Assembly: GCA_025464585.1 (NCBI GenBank)
Contig: JAODGL010000021.1
Span: 7,876-58,392, forward strand
Reading direction: 5' to 3'
DNA: 50,517 nucleotides
Source of the DNA: Methanosarcinales archaeon
GTDB lineage: Archaea > Halobacteriota > Syntropharchaeia > Alkanophagales > Methanospirareceae
Shown here: in pieces, positions 1-9,225 of the stretch
Layout: every line of letters starts with the position of its first letter
Numbering within the stretch: the stretch's first letter is position 1
Notes under the pieces: model-generated
The model's database searches: none
Told to the model about the DNA's origin: nothing
The model's input: only the letters and a program-made list of their open reading frames with translations
Position numbers and translations under genes: made by a program

Positions 1-867
1 ATGGAGAAGTTAGCAGGTCCTGGAGACGTGCGAATGGTCGTGAAGAGACAGACAAGCAGCCGTAAAGGGGATAATGGACGTGTGTTAATAGTGGGCGGAG
101 GTCCTTTTTTTGGCGCGCCCGCTTTAGCCGCTCTTGCTTCTCTCCGTGCTGGTGCTGATTGGGTGACAATAGCAGCACCTAAAAGCGTTTCTTCTATTAT
201 CTCTTCACTGTCACCTAATCTGATCGTCCAACCTCTTTCTTCTGAGATATTGGTAGAAGAAGACGTGCCAGCGGTATCTAATTTGATAAACAAGCATGAT
301 GTAGTGATAATAGGTATGGGACTTGGTGCCGCGGGGGAAACGAAAAAAGCAACGAGGATGATAATCGAGGATGATGCGAGCAAAAAGGTGGTAGTAGATG
401 CGGATGGGTTCTATGGATTGCATTTGCCTGTGGAGGTAGAGGATAAACTCGTTATCGTAACTCCACATGCAGGAGAATTATCGAAGATGGAAATAGAAGT
501 AAAAGTACCTCCGGAGGAGAGGATGGAAGAACGGATAAATTTTGTGCAGAATTTTTCAAGGCTAAACAAAGTTGTTACTTTGTTGAAAGGTCCCACAGAT
601 ATTATATCTGATGGCACTCGCGTGAAGATAAACAAAAAGGGAAATGCCGGAATGACGGTTGGCGGTACCGGAGATGTGCTGGCAGGAGTAACTGGTGCTT
701 TCTTTGCAATCGCCGCTGACCCTTTCAAGGCGGCAACTGCTGCTGCGTTTGTAAACGGCACTGCGGGGGATATTGCGTTTGAGAACAAAGGTTATGGGCT
801 GCTCGCTACGGATGTGCTGGAGAATATCCCGCGGGTTATAAGAGAGGTGAGCTGCATCAATCAATAA
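1..867 (+). CDS. nnrD: ADP-dependent NAD(P)H-hydrate dehydratase (C-terminal NnrD domain), possibly 5' partial
   Basis: Repairs damaged NAD(P)H hydrates by ADP-dependent dehydration in the cytoplasm. The ribokinase-fold signature is clear: a glycine-rich stretch near residues 31-40, the conserved PHAGE-type segment near residue 155, and the diagnostic NAGMTVGGTGDVLAG block at about residues 215-229, in which Asp225 is the expected catalytic residue. In many organisms this domain is fused behind an NnrE epimerase domain. The frame is open at the first base of the window, so the protein may continue upstream as a bifunctional enzyme and the ATG at base 1 need not be the true start. The next gene is convergent, 24 bases away. 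Family assignment is firm; the N-terminal extent is unknown. Confidence 0.9.
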   Translation: MEKLAGPGDVRMVVKRQTSSRKGDNGRVLIVGGGPFFGAPALAALASLRAGADWVTIAAPKSVSSIISSLSPNLIVQPLSSEILVEEDVPAVSNLINKHDVVIIGMGLGAAGETKKATRMIIEDDASKKVVVDADGFYGLHLPVEVEDKLVIVTPHAGELSKMEIEVKVPPEERMEERINFVQNFSRLNKVVTLLKGPTDIISDGTRVKINKKGNAGMTVGGTGDVLAGVTGAFFAIAADPFKAATAAAFVNGTAGDIAFENKGYGLLATDVLENIPRVIREVSCINQ

Positions 868-890
868 TCAACCCGGAGTTTTATAGAGTT

Positions 891-1745
891 TTAAAACTTC
901 TCCCCCTCTTTCTCCAGCCTCTCCATTACCTCTTCCCTATAAGGAACACCTTCTACACCTTCTTTTTCAACGACAAAAGAAGCTGCACAGGATGCAAATA
1001 TCGCAGCCCTATGTACATCTTTTGTCTCACAATACCTCAACAAGAACGCAGCACCAAAAACATCCCCGGCACCGGTAGCATCCATTTCTTCTCTTTCAAA
1101 AGCAGGTAGATGTTCATGACGCTTTCCCTTGTCCCAATACAATTCCGCACCTTTCCTGCTCCTTGTCAGCACGAAAATATTTGAAAGTTCCACATATTCC
1201 GGAACATCCTCCTCAAACGCATCCTCTTCACTCACTACCACAAAATCCACTTTCGGCAAAATCTCATTCGCTTTTTCCCACCTCTTTTTCTCTATTCTCC
1301 ATCCTTCACCAATGCTTCTCATCCAGCCTTGCGGTGCTACACCAATTACGGAGCCATTAAATCTTCTGATTATCTTCTCTTCTAACTCATTCAATACCGG
1401 GCATATATAAACGATTTCGGCGTTAAACCACGCCTCTGGAATCGTTTCCTCCTTTATCCTATCCGCAACACTCGTGACATATTGTTTATTTATAAATGTC
1501 GTTGTCCTTTCACCTATTTGATACGCTAACCGAATGCCCTTTAAGGAATCCAATCCTTCAAAATCCTCCCCTATACTTGAGGCAATTGCAGAATCAACCC
1601 TAAATTTTCTCGCTAATATTGCTGAATATGCCGAGGCACCACCGATTACTTTCCTGTTCCCATATAAATCGTGGGTTATGAACCCCAAAGAGAGGAAATA
1701 GGGTGGTTTAGCTTGGGATAAAGCTTCTTTTTTCTTCATAATCAT
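891..1745 (-). CDS. PfkB-family carbohydrate kinase
   Basis: ATP-dependent kinase of the ribokinase/PfkB superfamily, about 284 residues, which is the usual length. The N-terminal GGASAYSA segment matches the substrate-side glycine motif, and the C-terminal DATGAGDVFGAA segment (about residues 223-234) is PfkB signature 2 with the catalytic Asp. An alternative start is Met3. It lies 32 bases downstream of the myo-inositol-phosphate synthase gene on the same strand, so the two are probably co-transcribed. This suggests a polyol, inositol or nucleoside substrate, but the substrate cannot be read from the sequence. Archaeal PfkB proteins include myo-inositol kinases and nucleoside kinases. Confidence 0.85.
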   Translation of the reverse strand: MIMKKKEALSQAKPPYFLSLGFITHDLYGNRKVIGGASAYSAILARKFRVDSAIASSIGEDFEGLDSLKGIRLAYQIGERTTTFINKQYVTSVADRIKEETIPEAWFNAEIVYICPVLNELEEKIIRRFNGSVIGVAPQGWMRSIGEGWRIEKKRWEKANEILPKVDFVVVSEEDAFEEDVPEYVELSNIFVLTRSRKGAELYWDKGKRHEHLPAFEREEMDATGAGDVFGAAFLLRYCETKDVHRAAIFASCAASFVVEKEGVEGVPYREEVMERLEKEGEKF

Positions 1746-1777
1746 AAGGAAAAAATATAGAGAAAGAGAATAGGGAT

Positions 1778-2905
1778 TTAGCCTGTAATAAGCCCCCTTC
1801 TTTCTCCAAAACTATTTTCAACCGCTTCTCCTCTTATAAATCTTTCCAAAAGTTCTCTCGCCACTTCATCCGGATACTGTATCGGCGGATGCTTCATCGT
1901 ATACGCAGATATTTCTATCAGTGGTCCTGCAATTCCTCGATCCAGCGCAAGCTTGCATACTCTTATCGCATCAATTGTACTTCCTCCACTGTTAGGCGAG
2001 TCCTCCACTGAAAGCCTGAGTTCAAGGTCTATCGGAATATCTCCAAATATCCGTCCTTCCATCCGCAAGAAACAAATCTTATTGTCACGCTGCCATGGCA
2101 CGTAATCAGAAGGTCCTATATGGATGTCATCCGGCATCAACGGCTCATCCAGAACCGATTGCACCGCTTCAGTCTTTGATATCCGCTTTGATTTCAATCT
2201 CGCCCTGTTTAACATATTCAAAAAGTCGGTGTTTCCCCCTGTGTTAAGCTGATAAGTCCGGTCGAGCTTACATCCGCGGTCGTTGAACAACTTCGCCAAC
2301 GTCCTGTGAACAATCGTTGCACCAATCTGTGATTTCACATCGTCACCCACCACGGGCAATTTCTTCTCCTCGAATTCCCTCCCCCATTTGGGGTCAGATG
2401 CGATGAACACCGGCATGCAGTTGATAAACGCCACACCTGCATCCAGAGCGGCTTTCGCATAGAACCTCGTTGCCTGCTCCGAGCCCACGGGCATGTAATT
2501 CACTAAAATTTCGGCACCGCTATCTCTAAGCTCCTTCACCACATTGCAAGGCTCTTCATCCGCAACCACGAAGGTTTTATCCTCTGGATAACTGTGCATG
2601 TGTGACGCCACACCGTCCAGAACCGGTCCCATCTTCACTTCTACACCGTAATGAGGCACCCGATAAAAAACCGCCGTGCAGTTAGGCTCTGCAAAGACTG
2701 CTTCACTTAAATCCTTACGTACTTTCCTCTTATCTACGTCAAATGCCGCGACAACTTCTATATTCCCTGGTCTGTATCCATTGACCTCATAGTGCATCAA
2801 ACCGATGCAATCCTTCGCATCCACGTGTTTATAATATTCGATACCCTGGACAAGAGAACTTGCGCAGTTCCCAACGCCAGCAATGGCTACTTTTATCCTT
2901 TTCAT
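1778..2905 (-). CDS. ino1: myo-inositol-1-phosphate synthase
   Basis: Converts glucose 6-phosphate to L-myo-inositol 1-phosphate with NAD, feeding archaetidylinositol lipids and, in some archaea, inositol-based solutes. At 375 residues it is the short archaeal/actinobacterial form. The Rossmann motif AGVGNCASSLVQG sits at residues 9-21 and the conserved NTGGNTDFLNM segment near residue 220 marks the active-site domain. The ATG at 2905 begins MKRIKVAIAG, a normal family start. It is the first gene of a two-gene minus-strand unit with the PfkB kinase and is divergent from the crotonase gene; the shared AT-rich spacer (2906-3041) should hold both promoters. Confidence 0.93.
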   Translation of the reverse strand: MKRIKVAIAGVGNCASSLVQGIEYYKHVDAKDCIGLMHYEVNGYRPGNIEVVAAFDVDKRKVRKDLSEAVFAEPNCTAVFYRVPHYGVEVKMGPVLDGVASHMHSYPEDKTFVVADEEPCNVVKELRDSGAEILVNYMPVGSEQATRFYAKAALDAGVAFINCMPVFIASDPKWGREFEEKKLPVVGDDVKSQIGATIVHRTLAKLFNDRGCKLDRTYQLNTGGNTDFLNMLNRARLKSKRISKTEAVQSVLDEPLMPDDIHIGPSDYVPWQRDNKICFLRMEGRIFGDIPIDLELRLSVEDSPNSGGSTIDAIRVCKLALDRGIAGPLIEISAYTMKHPPIQYPDEVARELLERFIRGEAVENSFGERRGLITG

Positions 2906-3041
2906 TTCTTTTTATCACCCCCTTTCTTGCTTTAAATTCGTACTCGCTACTTCAACCTTTAAATTATATCTTCAGTTCTATATAAATATGTTAATTTAAC
3001 TTATTGCAAAAACCGATGTGAAGACCGGGAATAACAATAAA

Positions 3042-3833
3042 ATGACCAGAGAAAAGAAATATGAGAATATTTTATATGAGAGCAAGCAAAAAGTCGCAGC
3101 GATAACACTTAACAGACCGAAATCGTTGAATGCGTTGAACACTGCTTTATTAACAGAGCTGCGAGATGCGCTGGTAGACGCAGAAGCGGATGACGGAGTG
3201 CATGCGATTGTAATAACAGGAAGTGGAGAGAAAGCTTTCTGTGCAGGTGCGGACATAGAAGAGCTACTTGAGAAAAGTTCAATGGAAGCATGTGAGTGGT
3301 CCAGGTGGGTTCAGGGGATAACAACATACATGGAGAGGATGAGTAAGCCGATAATAGCAAAGATAAAAGGGTTCTGTTTGGGTGGTGGGTTGGAGCTCGC
3401 AATGGCGTGCGATTTCAGGATTGCATCCGAAAAAGCGGTATTTGGTCTGCCGGAGATAAACCTGGCAATTATCCCGGGTGGCGGTGGCACGCAAAGGCTA
3501 ACGAGATTGATAGGGAAGACAAAGGCGATGGGGATGTTGATGTGCGGTGAGCATATAGATGCAGAAGAAGCTTTTCGAATGGCACTCGTGAACAAAGTTG
3601 TACCTGTGGATGAGCTCGACAGCGAGGTTGACAGACTGACCAAAAAGCTGCTTTCTAAAAGTGCGGTTACGCTCGGAATAATAAAAGATGCGGTGAATAG
3701 TGGTATAGAAATGGACCTGGAGCATGCGTTGCGGTATGAAGCGGAATGCTTCGGGCATGCCCTTGGAACTGAGGATGCGAGGGAAGGGTTAAAAAGTTTC
3801 TTGGAGAGGCGGAAGCCGGCTTTCAAAAGTTGA
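3042..3833 (+). CDS. enoyl-CoA hydratase/isomerase (crotonase family)
   Basis: Crotonase-fold protein of about 263 residues, normal for the family. The oxyanion-hole segments AFCAGADI and GFCLGGGLELA are present, as are both glutamates expected of a hydratase (in GGGLELAMACDF and in LPEINLAIIPGGGGTQR), so it is likely to hydrate enoyl-CoA rather than merely bind an acyl-CoA. The ATG at 3042 gives the family-like start MTREKKYENI; an upstream in-frame GTG at 3018 would add eight residues. The stop overlaps the first codon of the HDAC-like fragment. No other beta-oxidation genes lie nearby, so the pathway (fatty or aromatic acid degradation, or 3-hydroxyacyl-CoA metabolism) is open. Confidence 0.9.
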   Translation: MTREKKYENILYESKQKVAAITLNRPKSLNALNTALLTELRDALVDAEADDGVHAIVITGSGEKAFCAGADIEELLEKSSMEACEWSRWVQGITTYMERMSKPIIAKIKGFCLGGGLELAMACDFRIASEKAVFGLPEINLAIIPGGGGTQRLTRLIGKTKAMGMLMCGEHIDAEEAFRMALVNKVVPVDELDSEVDRLTKKLLSKSAVTLGIIKDAVNSGIEMDLEHALRYEAECFGHALGTEDAREGLKSFLERRKPAFKS

Positions 3834-4270
3834 TAGCGAATTTGGGTTCGGATTACGATGGAAGATTTTATCTGTTTCATAGCGCGGACAATAGACCTAC
3901 CGGCAGACCGGGGAAACTGGAAGAAGCTGCGAGGTTGATCGTGGGTCAGGCGAAGCATGCAGTTGATTTAGTTGAAGGCGGGGAATTCGAGAAAGCCGTT
4001 TCAATAGGCGGTGGGATGCACCATGCCAAATCCAGTTTTGGCGAAGGTTTTTGTATCTATAACGACGTGGCATTTACCGCGGAATATTTGAAGCAGAAAT
4101 ACGGTTTAAAAAGAATATTAATCTTAGATACCGACGCCCATGCAGGAAACGGAACTTCTGAATACTTCTACCACGACCCTGGCGTGCTGTTCATTGATTT
4201 GCATCAAGACCCCAGAACCATATATCCCAATTTATTTATTTACTCCCTCTCTCTTTATTCCTTATCATGA
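3830..4270 (+). pseudogene. histone deacetylase / acetylpolyamine amidohydrolase-like fragment
   Basis: This frame encodes only the middle of an arginase-fold deacetylase. The segment GGGMHHAKSSFGEGFCIYND contains the tandem active-site histidines, and ILDTDAHAGNGT contains the zinc-ligand Asp-x-His. The N-terminal part of roughly 95 residues that normally precedes this region is missing, as is everything after the conserved DPRTIYP segment near base 4228. After that point the frame runs for a few unrelated residues into argF. A full family member has about 340 residues with a second zinc Asp and a late catalytic Tyr, so the product cannot be active. It begins inside the crotonase stop codon with a TTG, with no sign of its own ribosome binding site. 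It is best read as a remnant trapped between two intact genes. Confidence 0.8.
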
Positions 4271-5175
4271 ACCTCATCTCGATATTTGACCTCTCACATG
4301 CGGAGATAGAAGCGATAATAGAAAAAGCGGAAGAGCTGAAAAAGGAGCGAAGAGAAGGCGTAAGAGCGAGGAATGACTTAGAAGGTAAGACATTAGCACT
4401 GATATTCGAGAAGCCTTCTACACGCACCCGTCTTTCCTTTGAGGTTGCGATGCGTGAATTAGGGGGGGATGTGATAAGTCTAAATTGGCACGAGCTGCAG
4501 TTGGGAAGAGGGGAAGGAATAAGAGAAACAGCAAAGGTCTTCTCCGCTTATGTTGATGCGGTTATGATAAGGGCATATTTGCATAGCACGATAGAAGAGT
4601 TTGCGAAATATGCTTCCACGCCTGTAATAAACGGGTTGAGCGATTTGGAACACCCCTGCCAGACGTTAGCAGACTTAATGACAATAAAGGAGCATAAGAA
4701 GAAATTAGCAGGTGTTAAAGTAGCGTGGGTCGGAGATGGAAATAACGTGTGCAACTCGTTAATCGGTGGTGCTGCGATGACGGGTATGGATATCTGCGTT
4801 GTGTGTCCAAAAGGATACGAGCCGGCTAAAGTGATAGTAGAAAAAGCGAAGGAAATGGGTTGTGAAGTGGTAATACGGAATAATGCAGAAGAAGTCGCTG
4901 CGGATGCCGATGTCCTGTACACAGATGTGTGGGTCTCAATGGGAGAAGAGGAGGAGAGAGAGAAAAGAAAGAGGGATTTAAAAAATTATCAGCTAAGCGA
5001 GAATCTGGTGCAGGTTGCGAAAGAAGATGTTATAATAATGCACTGCATGCCGGTGCATATAGGAGAAGAAATAACGGAGCACGTAATGAACAGTGCTAAC
5101 TCAGTGATATTTGAGCAGGCAGAGAACCGACTACATGCACAAAAGGCGCTATTGTTAAAATTGTTAAAATATTAA
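4267..5175 (+). CDS. argF: ornithine carbamoyltransferase
   Basis: Transfers the carbamoyl group from carbamoyl phosphate to ornithine to form citrulline in arginine synthesis. It is 302 residues, full family length. The carbamoyl-phosphate loop STRTR is at residues 51-55, HPCQ at 129-132, and the ornithine-site HCMP at 259-262 (HCLP in most homologues). The ATG at 4267 gives the usual MNLISIFDLS start. It overlaps the degenerate end of the HDAC-like fragment by four bases, so its original upstream region has probably been altered by the rearrangement that left that fragment. Other arginine genes are not in the window. Confidence 0.95.
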   Translation: MNLISIFDLSHAEIEAIIEKAEELKKERREGVRARNDLEGKTLALIFEKPSTRTRLSFEVAMRELGGDVISLNWHELQLGRGEGIRETAKVFSAYVDAVMIRAYLHSTIEEFAKYASTPVINGLSDLEHPCQTLADLMTIKEHKKKLAGVKVAWVGDGNNVCNSLIGGAAMTGMDICVVCPKGYEPAKVIVEKAKEMGCEVVIRNNAEEVAADADVLYTDVWVSMGEEEEREKRKRDLKNYQLSENLVQVAKEDVIIMHCMPVHIGEEITEHVMNSANSVIFEQAENRLHAQKALLLKLLKY

Positions 5176-5228
5176 CCGTGTAAATATTGACATTTGCCTA
5201 TTATTCTACACCCTTTTCGAACTTTTTA

Positions 5229-5245
5229 GAAAATCTTTTTAAACG
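5229..5245 (+). promoter_or_regulatory. probable BRE/TATA element for cdhC
   Basis: In the AT-rich spacer between argF and cdhC, a purine-rich GAAAAT is followed by CTTTTTAAA. This resembles an archaeal BRE plus TATA box and would place initiation about 25 bases downstream, near 5268, with a short leader before the ATG at 5286. This is pattern recognition only. Confidence 0.35.
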
Positions 5246-5285
5246 CTATTCTTTAAGAAGTATTCAGAGACGGTTATAAGAAAAA

Positions 5286-6761
5286 ATGGCAGACACAGAA
5301 GAAGAGGAGAAGTTCCCTTTTGATATAAACCCTATGTATGAGGGCGAAAGGGTAAGAAAAGCAGGGATGTATGTGGAGTTAGGGGGGCAAGGAAAGCCGG
5401 GGTACGAACTTGTTCTCTTTGAGCCTGACCCAGAGCGGATAAAAGATGGTGAGGTTAGCCTAATAGGACCGGACCTGGAAGATATGGAAGAAGGCGGTAA
5501 CTATGCGTATGCGATGATATACAGGGTATATGGGGCGCAGATAGAAAAAGACCTCGAGGCGGTTATAGAGCGGAGGAACCACGAATATCAGTCTTATATT
5601 CAGGGGTATATGCATCTCAACCAGAGGGCAGAGATATGGGTGAGGATAAGCAAGGAAGCAGTGAAGAAGGGATTAAAATCGCTGAAACAGATAGGAAAGG
5701 CAACGATAATGCTTTTCAAGGCAGAACTTCCGTTCATCGAAAAAATGGAGGCTACATATATTACAGACGAAGAGGAGGTGAAAAGGGGGTTAGAAGAGGC
5801 GAACAGGATATACGAAGCGAGGGATGTGAAAACGAGAGGACTGCACGATGAAGATGTGGATGAATTCTATCAATGCACGCTTTGTCAATCGTTTGCACCG
5901 ACGAATGTATGTGTGGTTTCACCGGATAGGATCGCGCTTTGCGGTGCGATGAGCTGGTTTGATTCGAGAGCGGCAGCGAGGATTGACCCTGAAGGACCAA
6001 ACGCTCCTATACCAAAAGGGGATTGTATAGACCCAATAGGAGGGGAATATACGGGTGTAAATGAAGCTGCGGTAAGACTCTCAAGTGGTGAATATGATTC
6101 CATAAAATTACATTCATTCCTTGAGAAGCCGCATACGAGTTGTGGCTGTTTTGAAGTAGCGGGATTTTATATACCGGAAGTTGAAGGAATAGGCTGGGTG
6201 CATCGGGGCTCGAAAGTGACCGATACGCCCATTGGTTTACCGTTTTCGACCATCGCGGGGTCTGTCGGCGGCGGGAAGCAAGTAAAGGGGTTCCTTGGGA
6301 TTGGAATACAATATTTCTACAGTCCCAAGTTCATACAATATGATGGTGGATGGCGCCGTGTGGTATGGATGGCATCGGATTTAAAAGCTCGAGTGGCAGA
6401 GGCTATTCCTGAGGAGATGAAGGATAAGATAGCGACAGAGAAGGAAGTAAAGACGATAGAAGAGCTCAGGGAATTCTTGCAGCGCGTCGACCATCCAGTG
6501 GTGAAAGGGGTAATCAGAGAAGTTGATGGAGAACGTGTAACAGAGGGATGGGCAGTGGAGGCAGAAGCTGCTCCCGCAGAGGTGGAAGTTCGTGCTGCCG
6601 AGGGTGCCCCATCAGAAGCTCGAGTTCCTCTTACATCTGTACCAGTGGTAGCATCAGGAGCGGGAGTTAATTCGCCTATAAAGATAATATTGAAGGATGC
6701 AGACATCAGCATCGGAAAGATAATAGTGAAGAGAAAAGAAGAAAGAGAAATAAAGAAATAA
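5286..6761 (+). CDS. cdhC: CO dehydrogenase/acetyl-CoA synthase (ACDS) subunit beta
   Basis: Catalytic acetyl-CoA synthase subunit that carries the A-cluster (a [4Fe-4S] cluster bridged to a dinickel site) and joins CO, a methyl group and CoA. The cysteines are visible: Cys197 and Cys200 (CTLC), Cys209, then Cys286 and Cys288 (SCGC). The 89-residue spacing from Cys197 to Cys286 matches characterised archaeal CdhC. It has 491 residues, slightly long because of an Ala/Glu/Pro-rich linker around residues 418-455 before the conserved C-terminal tail. It is followed after six bases by cdhD, so the pair is one operon. The other ACDS genes (cdhA, cdhB, cdhE) are not adjacent here. Confidence 0.96.
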   Translation: MADTEEEEKFPFDINPMYEGERVRKAGMYVELGGQGKPGYELVLFEPDPERIKDGEVSLIGPDLEDMEEGGNYAYAMIYRVYGAQIEKDLEAVIERRNHEYQSYIQGYMHLNQRAEIWVRISKEAVKKGLKSLKQIGKATIMLFKAELPFIEKMEATYITDEEEVKRGLEEANRIYEARDVKTRGLHDEDVDEFYQCTLCQSFAPTNVCVVSPDRIALCGAMSWFDSRAAARIDPEGPNAPIPKGDCIDPIGGEYTGVNEAAVRLSSGEYDSIKLHSFLEKPHTSCGCFEVAGFYIPEVEGIGWVHRGSKVTDTPIGLPFSTIAGSVGGGKQVKGFLGIGIQYFYSPKFIQYDGGWRRVVWMASDLKARVAEAIPEEMKDKIATEKEVKTIEELREFLQRVDHPVVKGVIREVDGERVTEGWAVEAEAAPAEVEVRAAEGAPSEARVPLTSVPVVASGAGVNSPIKIILKDADISIGKIIVKRKEEREIKK

Positions 6762-6767
6762 GGAGAA

Positions 6768-7994
6768 ATGGAGAAGAAAATAACCTTAGCTGACATCGCG
6801 AGGATACTGGAGAGATACGACGTAGTGGAGTTGGAGGACGTAAAGATAAAAGGGGATGTGGAATTGGAATTATCAACGGGCGTGGCGATTCCTCCTTCGG
6901 TAGTTCAAGCTCTGCAGTCCATGATGCCAGCACCAGCGGAGGAATTGGAGTTAATACGCACGAAATTTGAAGTTGCAAAAACGGAATGGAATGGGCAGAT
7001 AGAAGAAGTGACAATCGGTGCTACATCGGCTGATGGCGGCACGAGAGAAGCGACGGTAACGATAGGAGGAGAAAAGGCTTTGCCTTTCTATAATTTTGAC
7101 TATCAAATGCCGAATCCACCGGTAATTTCCGTAGATTGCTTTGACATGCCTATTTCGCTGGCGAAGGCAGTGAGAGAACATTATGAGGATGTGATGGAAG
7201 ACCCGGGGGAATGGGCGAAGAAGAATGTGCGTGAATTCGGTGCAGACATGGTCACGATTCATCTGATAAGTACAGACCCAACGATAAAGGATACGCCGGC
7301 GAGGGAAGCGGCAAAGACGGTAGAGGAGGTGCTGCAAGCTGTGAAAGTTCCTCTTGTCATCGGCGGGTCTGGCAATCCGGATAAAGACCCGGAGGTGCTG
7401 GAAGCCGCGGCTGAAGCAGCAGAGGGCGAGAGATGTTTAATTGCATCTGCAAACCTGAACATGGACTATGAGCGAATAGCAAAAGCGGCGCAGGAACACG
7501 GGCATGTTATTCTTTCCTGGACTCAGCTTGACATAAACGCGCAAAAGACGCTGAACCGGTATTTGTTCAAACTTGGCGTGCCGAGAGGAGATATAGTGAT
7601 AGACCCTACAACTGCTGCGCTTGGTTATGGTCTGGATTATGCATTCACAAATATAGAAAGGATGAGGATATCGGCGCTAAAAGGAGATACGGATTTGGCG
7701 TTTCCCATATCTTGTGGTATAACCAATGCGTGGGGTGCGCGCGAAGCATGGATGAAGGATTCGCCCATCAAGGAGGATTCAGATTGGGGTCCTGCGGTGT
7801 ATAGAGGTCCTTTGTATGAGATTATGACCGGTTTGACATTGGGTATAGCGGGTGGTGATATGTTTATGATGATGCATCCGAAGGCTGCTGGTGCGGTTAA
7901 GCGCGTAACGCAAATGCTGTTTGGAGCGGCGGGAGAGGAGGATAAGGGTAAAAAAGCGAAGATGGAAGATTGGGTGATGTGGGAGAGCACATAA
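6768..7994 (+). CDS. cdhD: CO dehydrogenase/acetyl-CoA synthase (ACDS) subunit delta
   Basis: Small subunit of the corrinoid iron-sulfur protein of the ACDS complex; with CdhE it carries the methyl group between tetrahydro(methano/sarcina)pterin and the A-cluster of CdhC. The 408-residue protein has the conserved TIM-barrel region, including YQMPNPPVISVDCFDMP, the VIGGSGNPDKDPEVLEAAAEA segment, and DPTTAALGYGLDY near the cofactor-binding end. A purine-rich GGAGAA lies just before the ATG at 6768. The gene follows cdhC by six bases and presumably shares its promoter. The 111-base spacer after it is AT-rich and holds no intact gene. Confidence 0.95.
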   Translation: MEKKITLADIARILERYDVVELEDVKIKGDVELELSTGVAIPPSVVQALQSMMPAPAEELELIRTKFEVAKTEWNGQIEEVTIGATSADGGTREATVTIGGEKALPFYNFDYQMPNPPVISVDCFDMPISLAKAVREHYEDVMEDPGEWAKKNVREFGADMVTIHLISTDPTIKDTPAREAAKTVEEVLQAVKVPLVIGGSGNPDKDPEVLEAAAEAAEGERCLIASANLNMDYERIAKAAQEHGHVILSWTQLDINAQKTLNRYLFKLGVPRGDIVIDPTTAALGYGLDYAFTNIERMRISALKGDTDLAFPISCGITNAWGAREAWMKDSPIKEDSDWGPAVYRGPLYEIMTGLTLGIAGGDMFMMMHPKAAGAVKRVTQMLFGAAGEEDKGKKAKMEDWVMWEST

Positions 7995-8105
7995 CAAGAA
8001 ATGAGGAAAGAACTGAAAGAATCAATTATATATTATCCACTTCCATACTCCTTTGCCCATCTCTCATACTTTTCCACAATCTATTGAGCATCTTCGATGA
8101 AAATG

Positions 8106-8627
8106 TTATCCGTCCCTCCCCATCACTTCCTCGTGCAGCGTCATCGCTCTCTTTATAGAAGGATGGGTTTCGCCTAACGTATCCTTTAAATCCTCTATTG
8201 CGTCTTCTATCTTCGTTCTCTCTGTTCCATCAATCAGGTTATCCGCACATGCAACAATTTTCTCTTCTATTGTCTCTGGCACGAAATCCACCGGGGGCAG
8301 TCCTACTTTCTCCGCTTCCTCCGCGGTTATCCCGGCACCAACATGCCTCTGAATTATTCTCACTACTTTTTCCTCCAGTCCTAACTCCTTCGCTATTTCG
8401 CCACCCACGAACCCGTGGTCCACACCATGCGAGCGAGCCCTGCCTATGTCGTGCAGCAACGCGCCCTCAAAAACCAGTTTTTCATCCACGCTATTGTAAT
8501 GAAGAGCTATCTCCAAAGCCAGCTCAGCAACCGCTATACAATGCTCCACAACCGATTCATCACACCCAGCTTCTCTCAATAATTTTATACACCCGCGCCT
8601 TATCCCTTTTTTATCTCGCGCTTCCAC
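8106..8627 (-). CDS. HD-domain phosphohydrolase-like protein
   Basis: A 173-residue HD-superfamily protein of the HDIG type seen widely in archaea. The metal-binding residues are present in order: His in VVEHCIAVAE, the HD pair in LLHDIGR, His in IQRHVGAG, and a late Asp in ACADNL. These proteins hydrolyse phosphomonoesters or phosphodiesters, often nucleotides; the substrate here is unknown. The start at 8627 lies inside the end of tfe (28-base overlap), which indicates translational coupling; this co-localisation is the only functional hint. Confidence 0.8.
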   Translation of the reverse strand: MEARDKKGIRRGCIKLLREAGCDESVVEHCIAVAELALEIALHYNSVDEKLVFEGALLHDIGRARSHGVDHGFVGGEIAKELGLEEKVVRIIQRHVGAGITAEEAEKVGLPPVDFVPETIEEKIVACADNLIDGTERTKIEDAIEDLKDTLGETHPSIKRAMTLHEEVMGRDG

Positions 8628-9109
8628 TTCTCTATCTCTTCTATCTTCTCTTCTAACTCTTTTATTAACGCACCATTATCAACATATTCAAAATTTGAGC
8701 TGCATTCATCGCACCAGAAGTCTTTCGCTGCCGCTTCTTCAAATAAAACGCGCTGACAGTGACACTGATAAAACACCCCTTTGCGCTCCTCTTCAAGTTG
8801 ACTGTTTAGTCCCTGCAACAACCCCTCTGCCTCTTCTTCCATTAGCTTTTTAATATTGTCACGATTAAAGTGCCATAAATACGTAATCCATCCACTATTA
8901 TCATCACGTTCAGTCCTGTATTCGGCTATTCTATTCTCATACAACGTGTATAGAACCTTTCTTACAGAAGTGAGTTTGGTATCACTTAGCTTCGCGATTT
9001 CCTCATCGGTTATCTCTTCCTCCGGAACGGTCTCCATTATCTTCAGCCCTTCCTCCCCTATCATCTTCCTGAAATACTCCCGTACTATAAAGTTCTCCGA
9101 CTCAAACAT
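8600..9109 (-). CDS. tfe: transcription initiation factor TFE, alpha subunit
   Basis: Archaeal homologue of TFIIE-alpha; it stabilises the open complex formed by TBP, TFB and RNA polymerase. The 169-residue protein has an N-terminal winged helix (about residues 1-85), a helical linker, a zinc ribbon at residues 114-140 and a C-terminal Glu/Lys-rich helix. The first zinc knuckle reads Cys116-x-Cys118 instead of the usual Cys-x2-Cys, while the second is a normal Cys133-x2-Cys136. It overlaps the HD gene by 28 bases. The AT-rich spacer upstream (9110-9225) probably holds its promoter. Confidence 0.92.
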   Translation of the reverse strand: MFESENFIVREYFRKMIGEEGLKIMETVPEEEITDEEIAKLSDTKLTSVRKVLYTLYENRIAEYRTERDDNSGWITYLWHFNRDNIKKLMEEEAEGLLQGLNSQLEEERKGVFYQCHCQRVLFEEAAAKDFWCDECSSNFEYVDNGALIKELEEKIEEIEKWKREIKKG

Positions 9110-9225
9110 CTCCGGTATTTCACCACTATATTAAATTATAACTTCTGATTAAATTAATTTTTCTTTTTGTTCGTATAGCAGTGACGAAGATATGAGGCAT
9201 AATTTAAAACTTCACACTTGTACCT

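Noticed and set aside
411..788. Long antisense frames opposite real genes (also for example 3311-3958, 6317-6796, 26977-27854)
   Set aside because: They are Ser/Pro/Leu-rich shadows caused by purine-rich coding strands and have no family features or ribosome sites.
8033..8095. Minus-strand stretch that reads IVEKYERWAKEYGSG before a stop
   Set aside because: It looks like the tail of a lost protein but has a stop codon directly upstream and is too short to assign.
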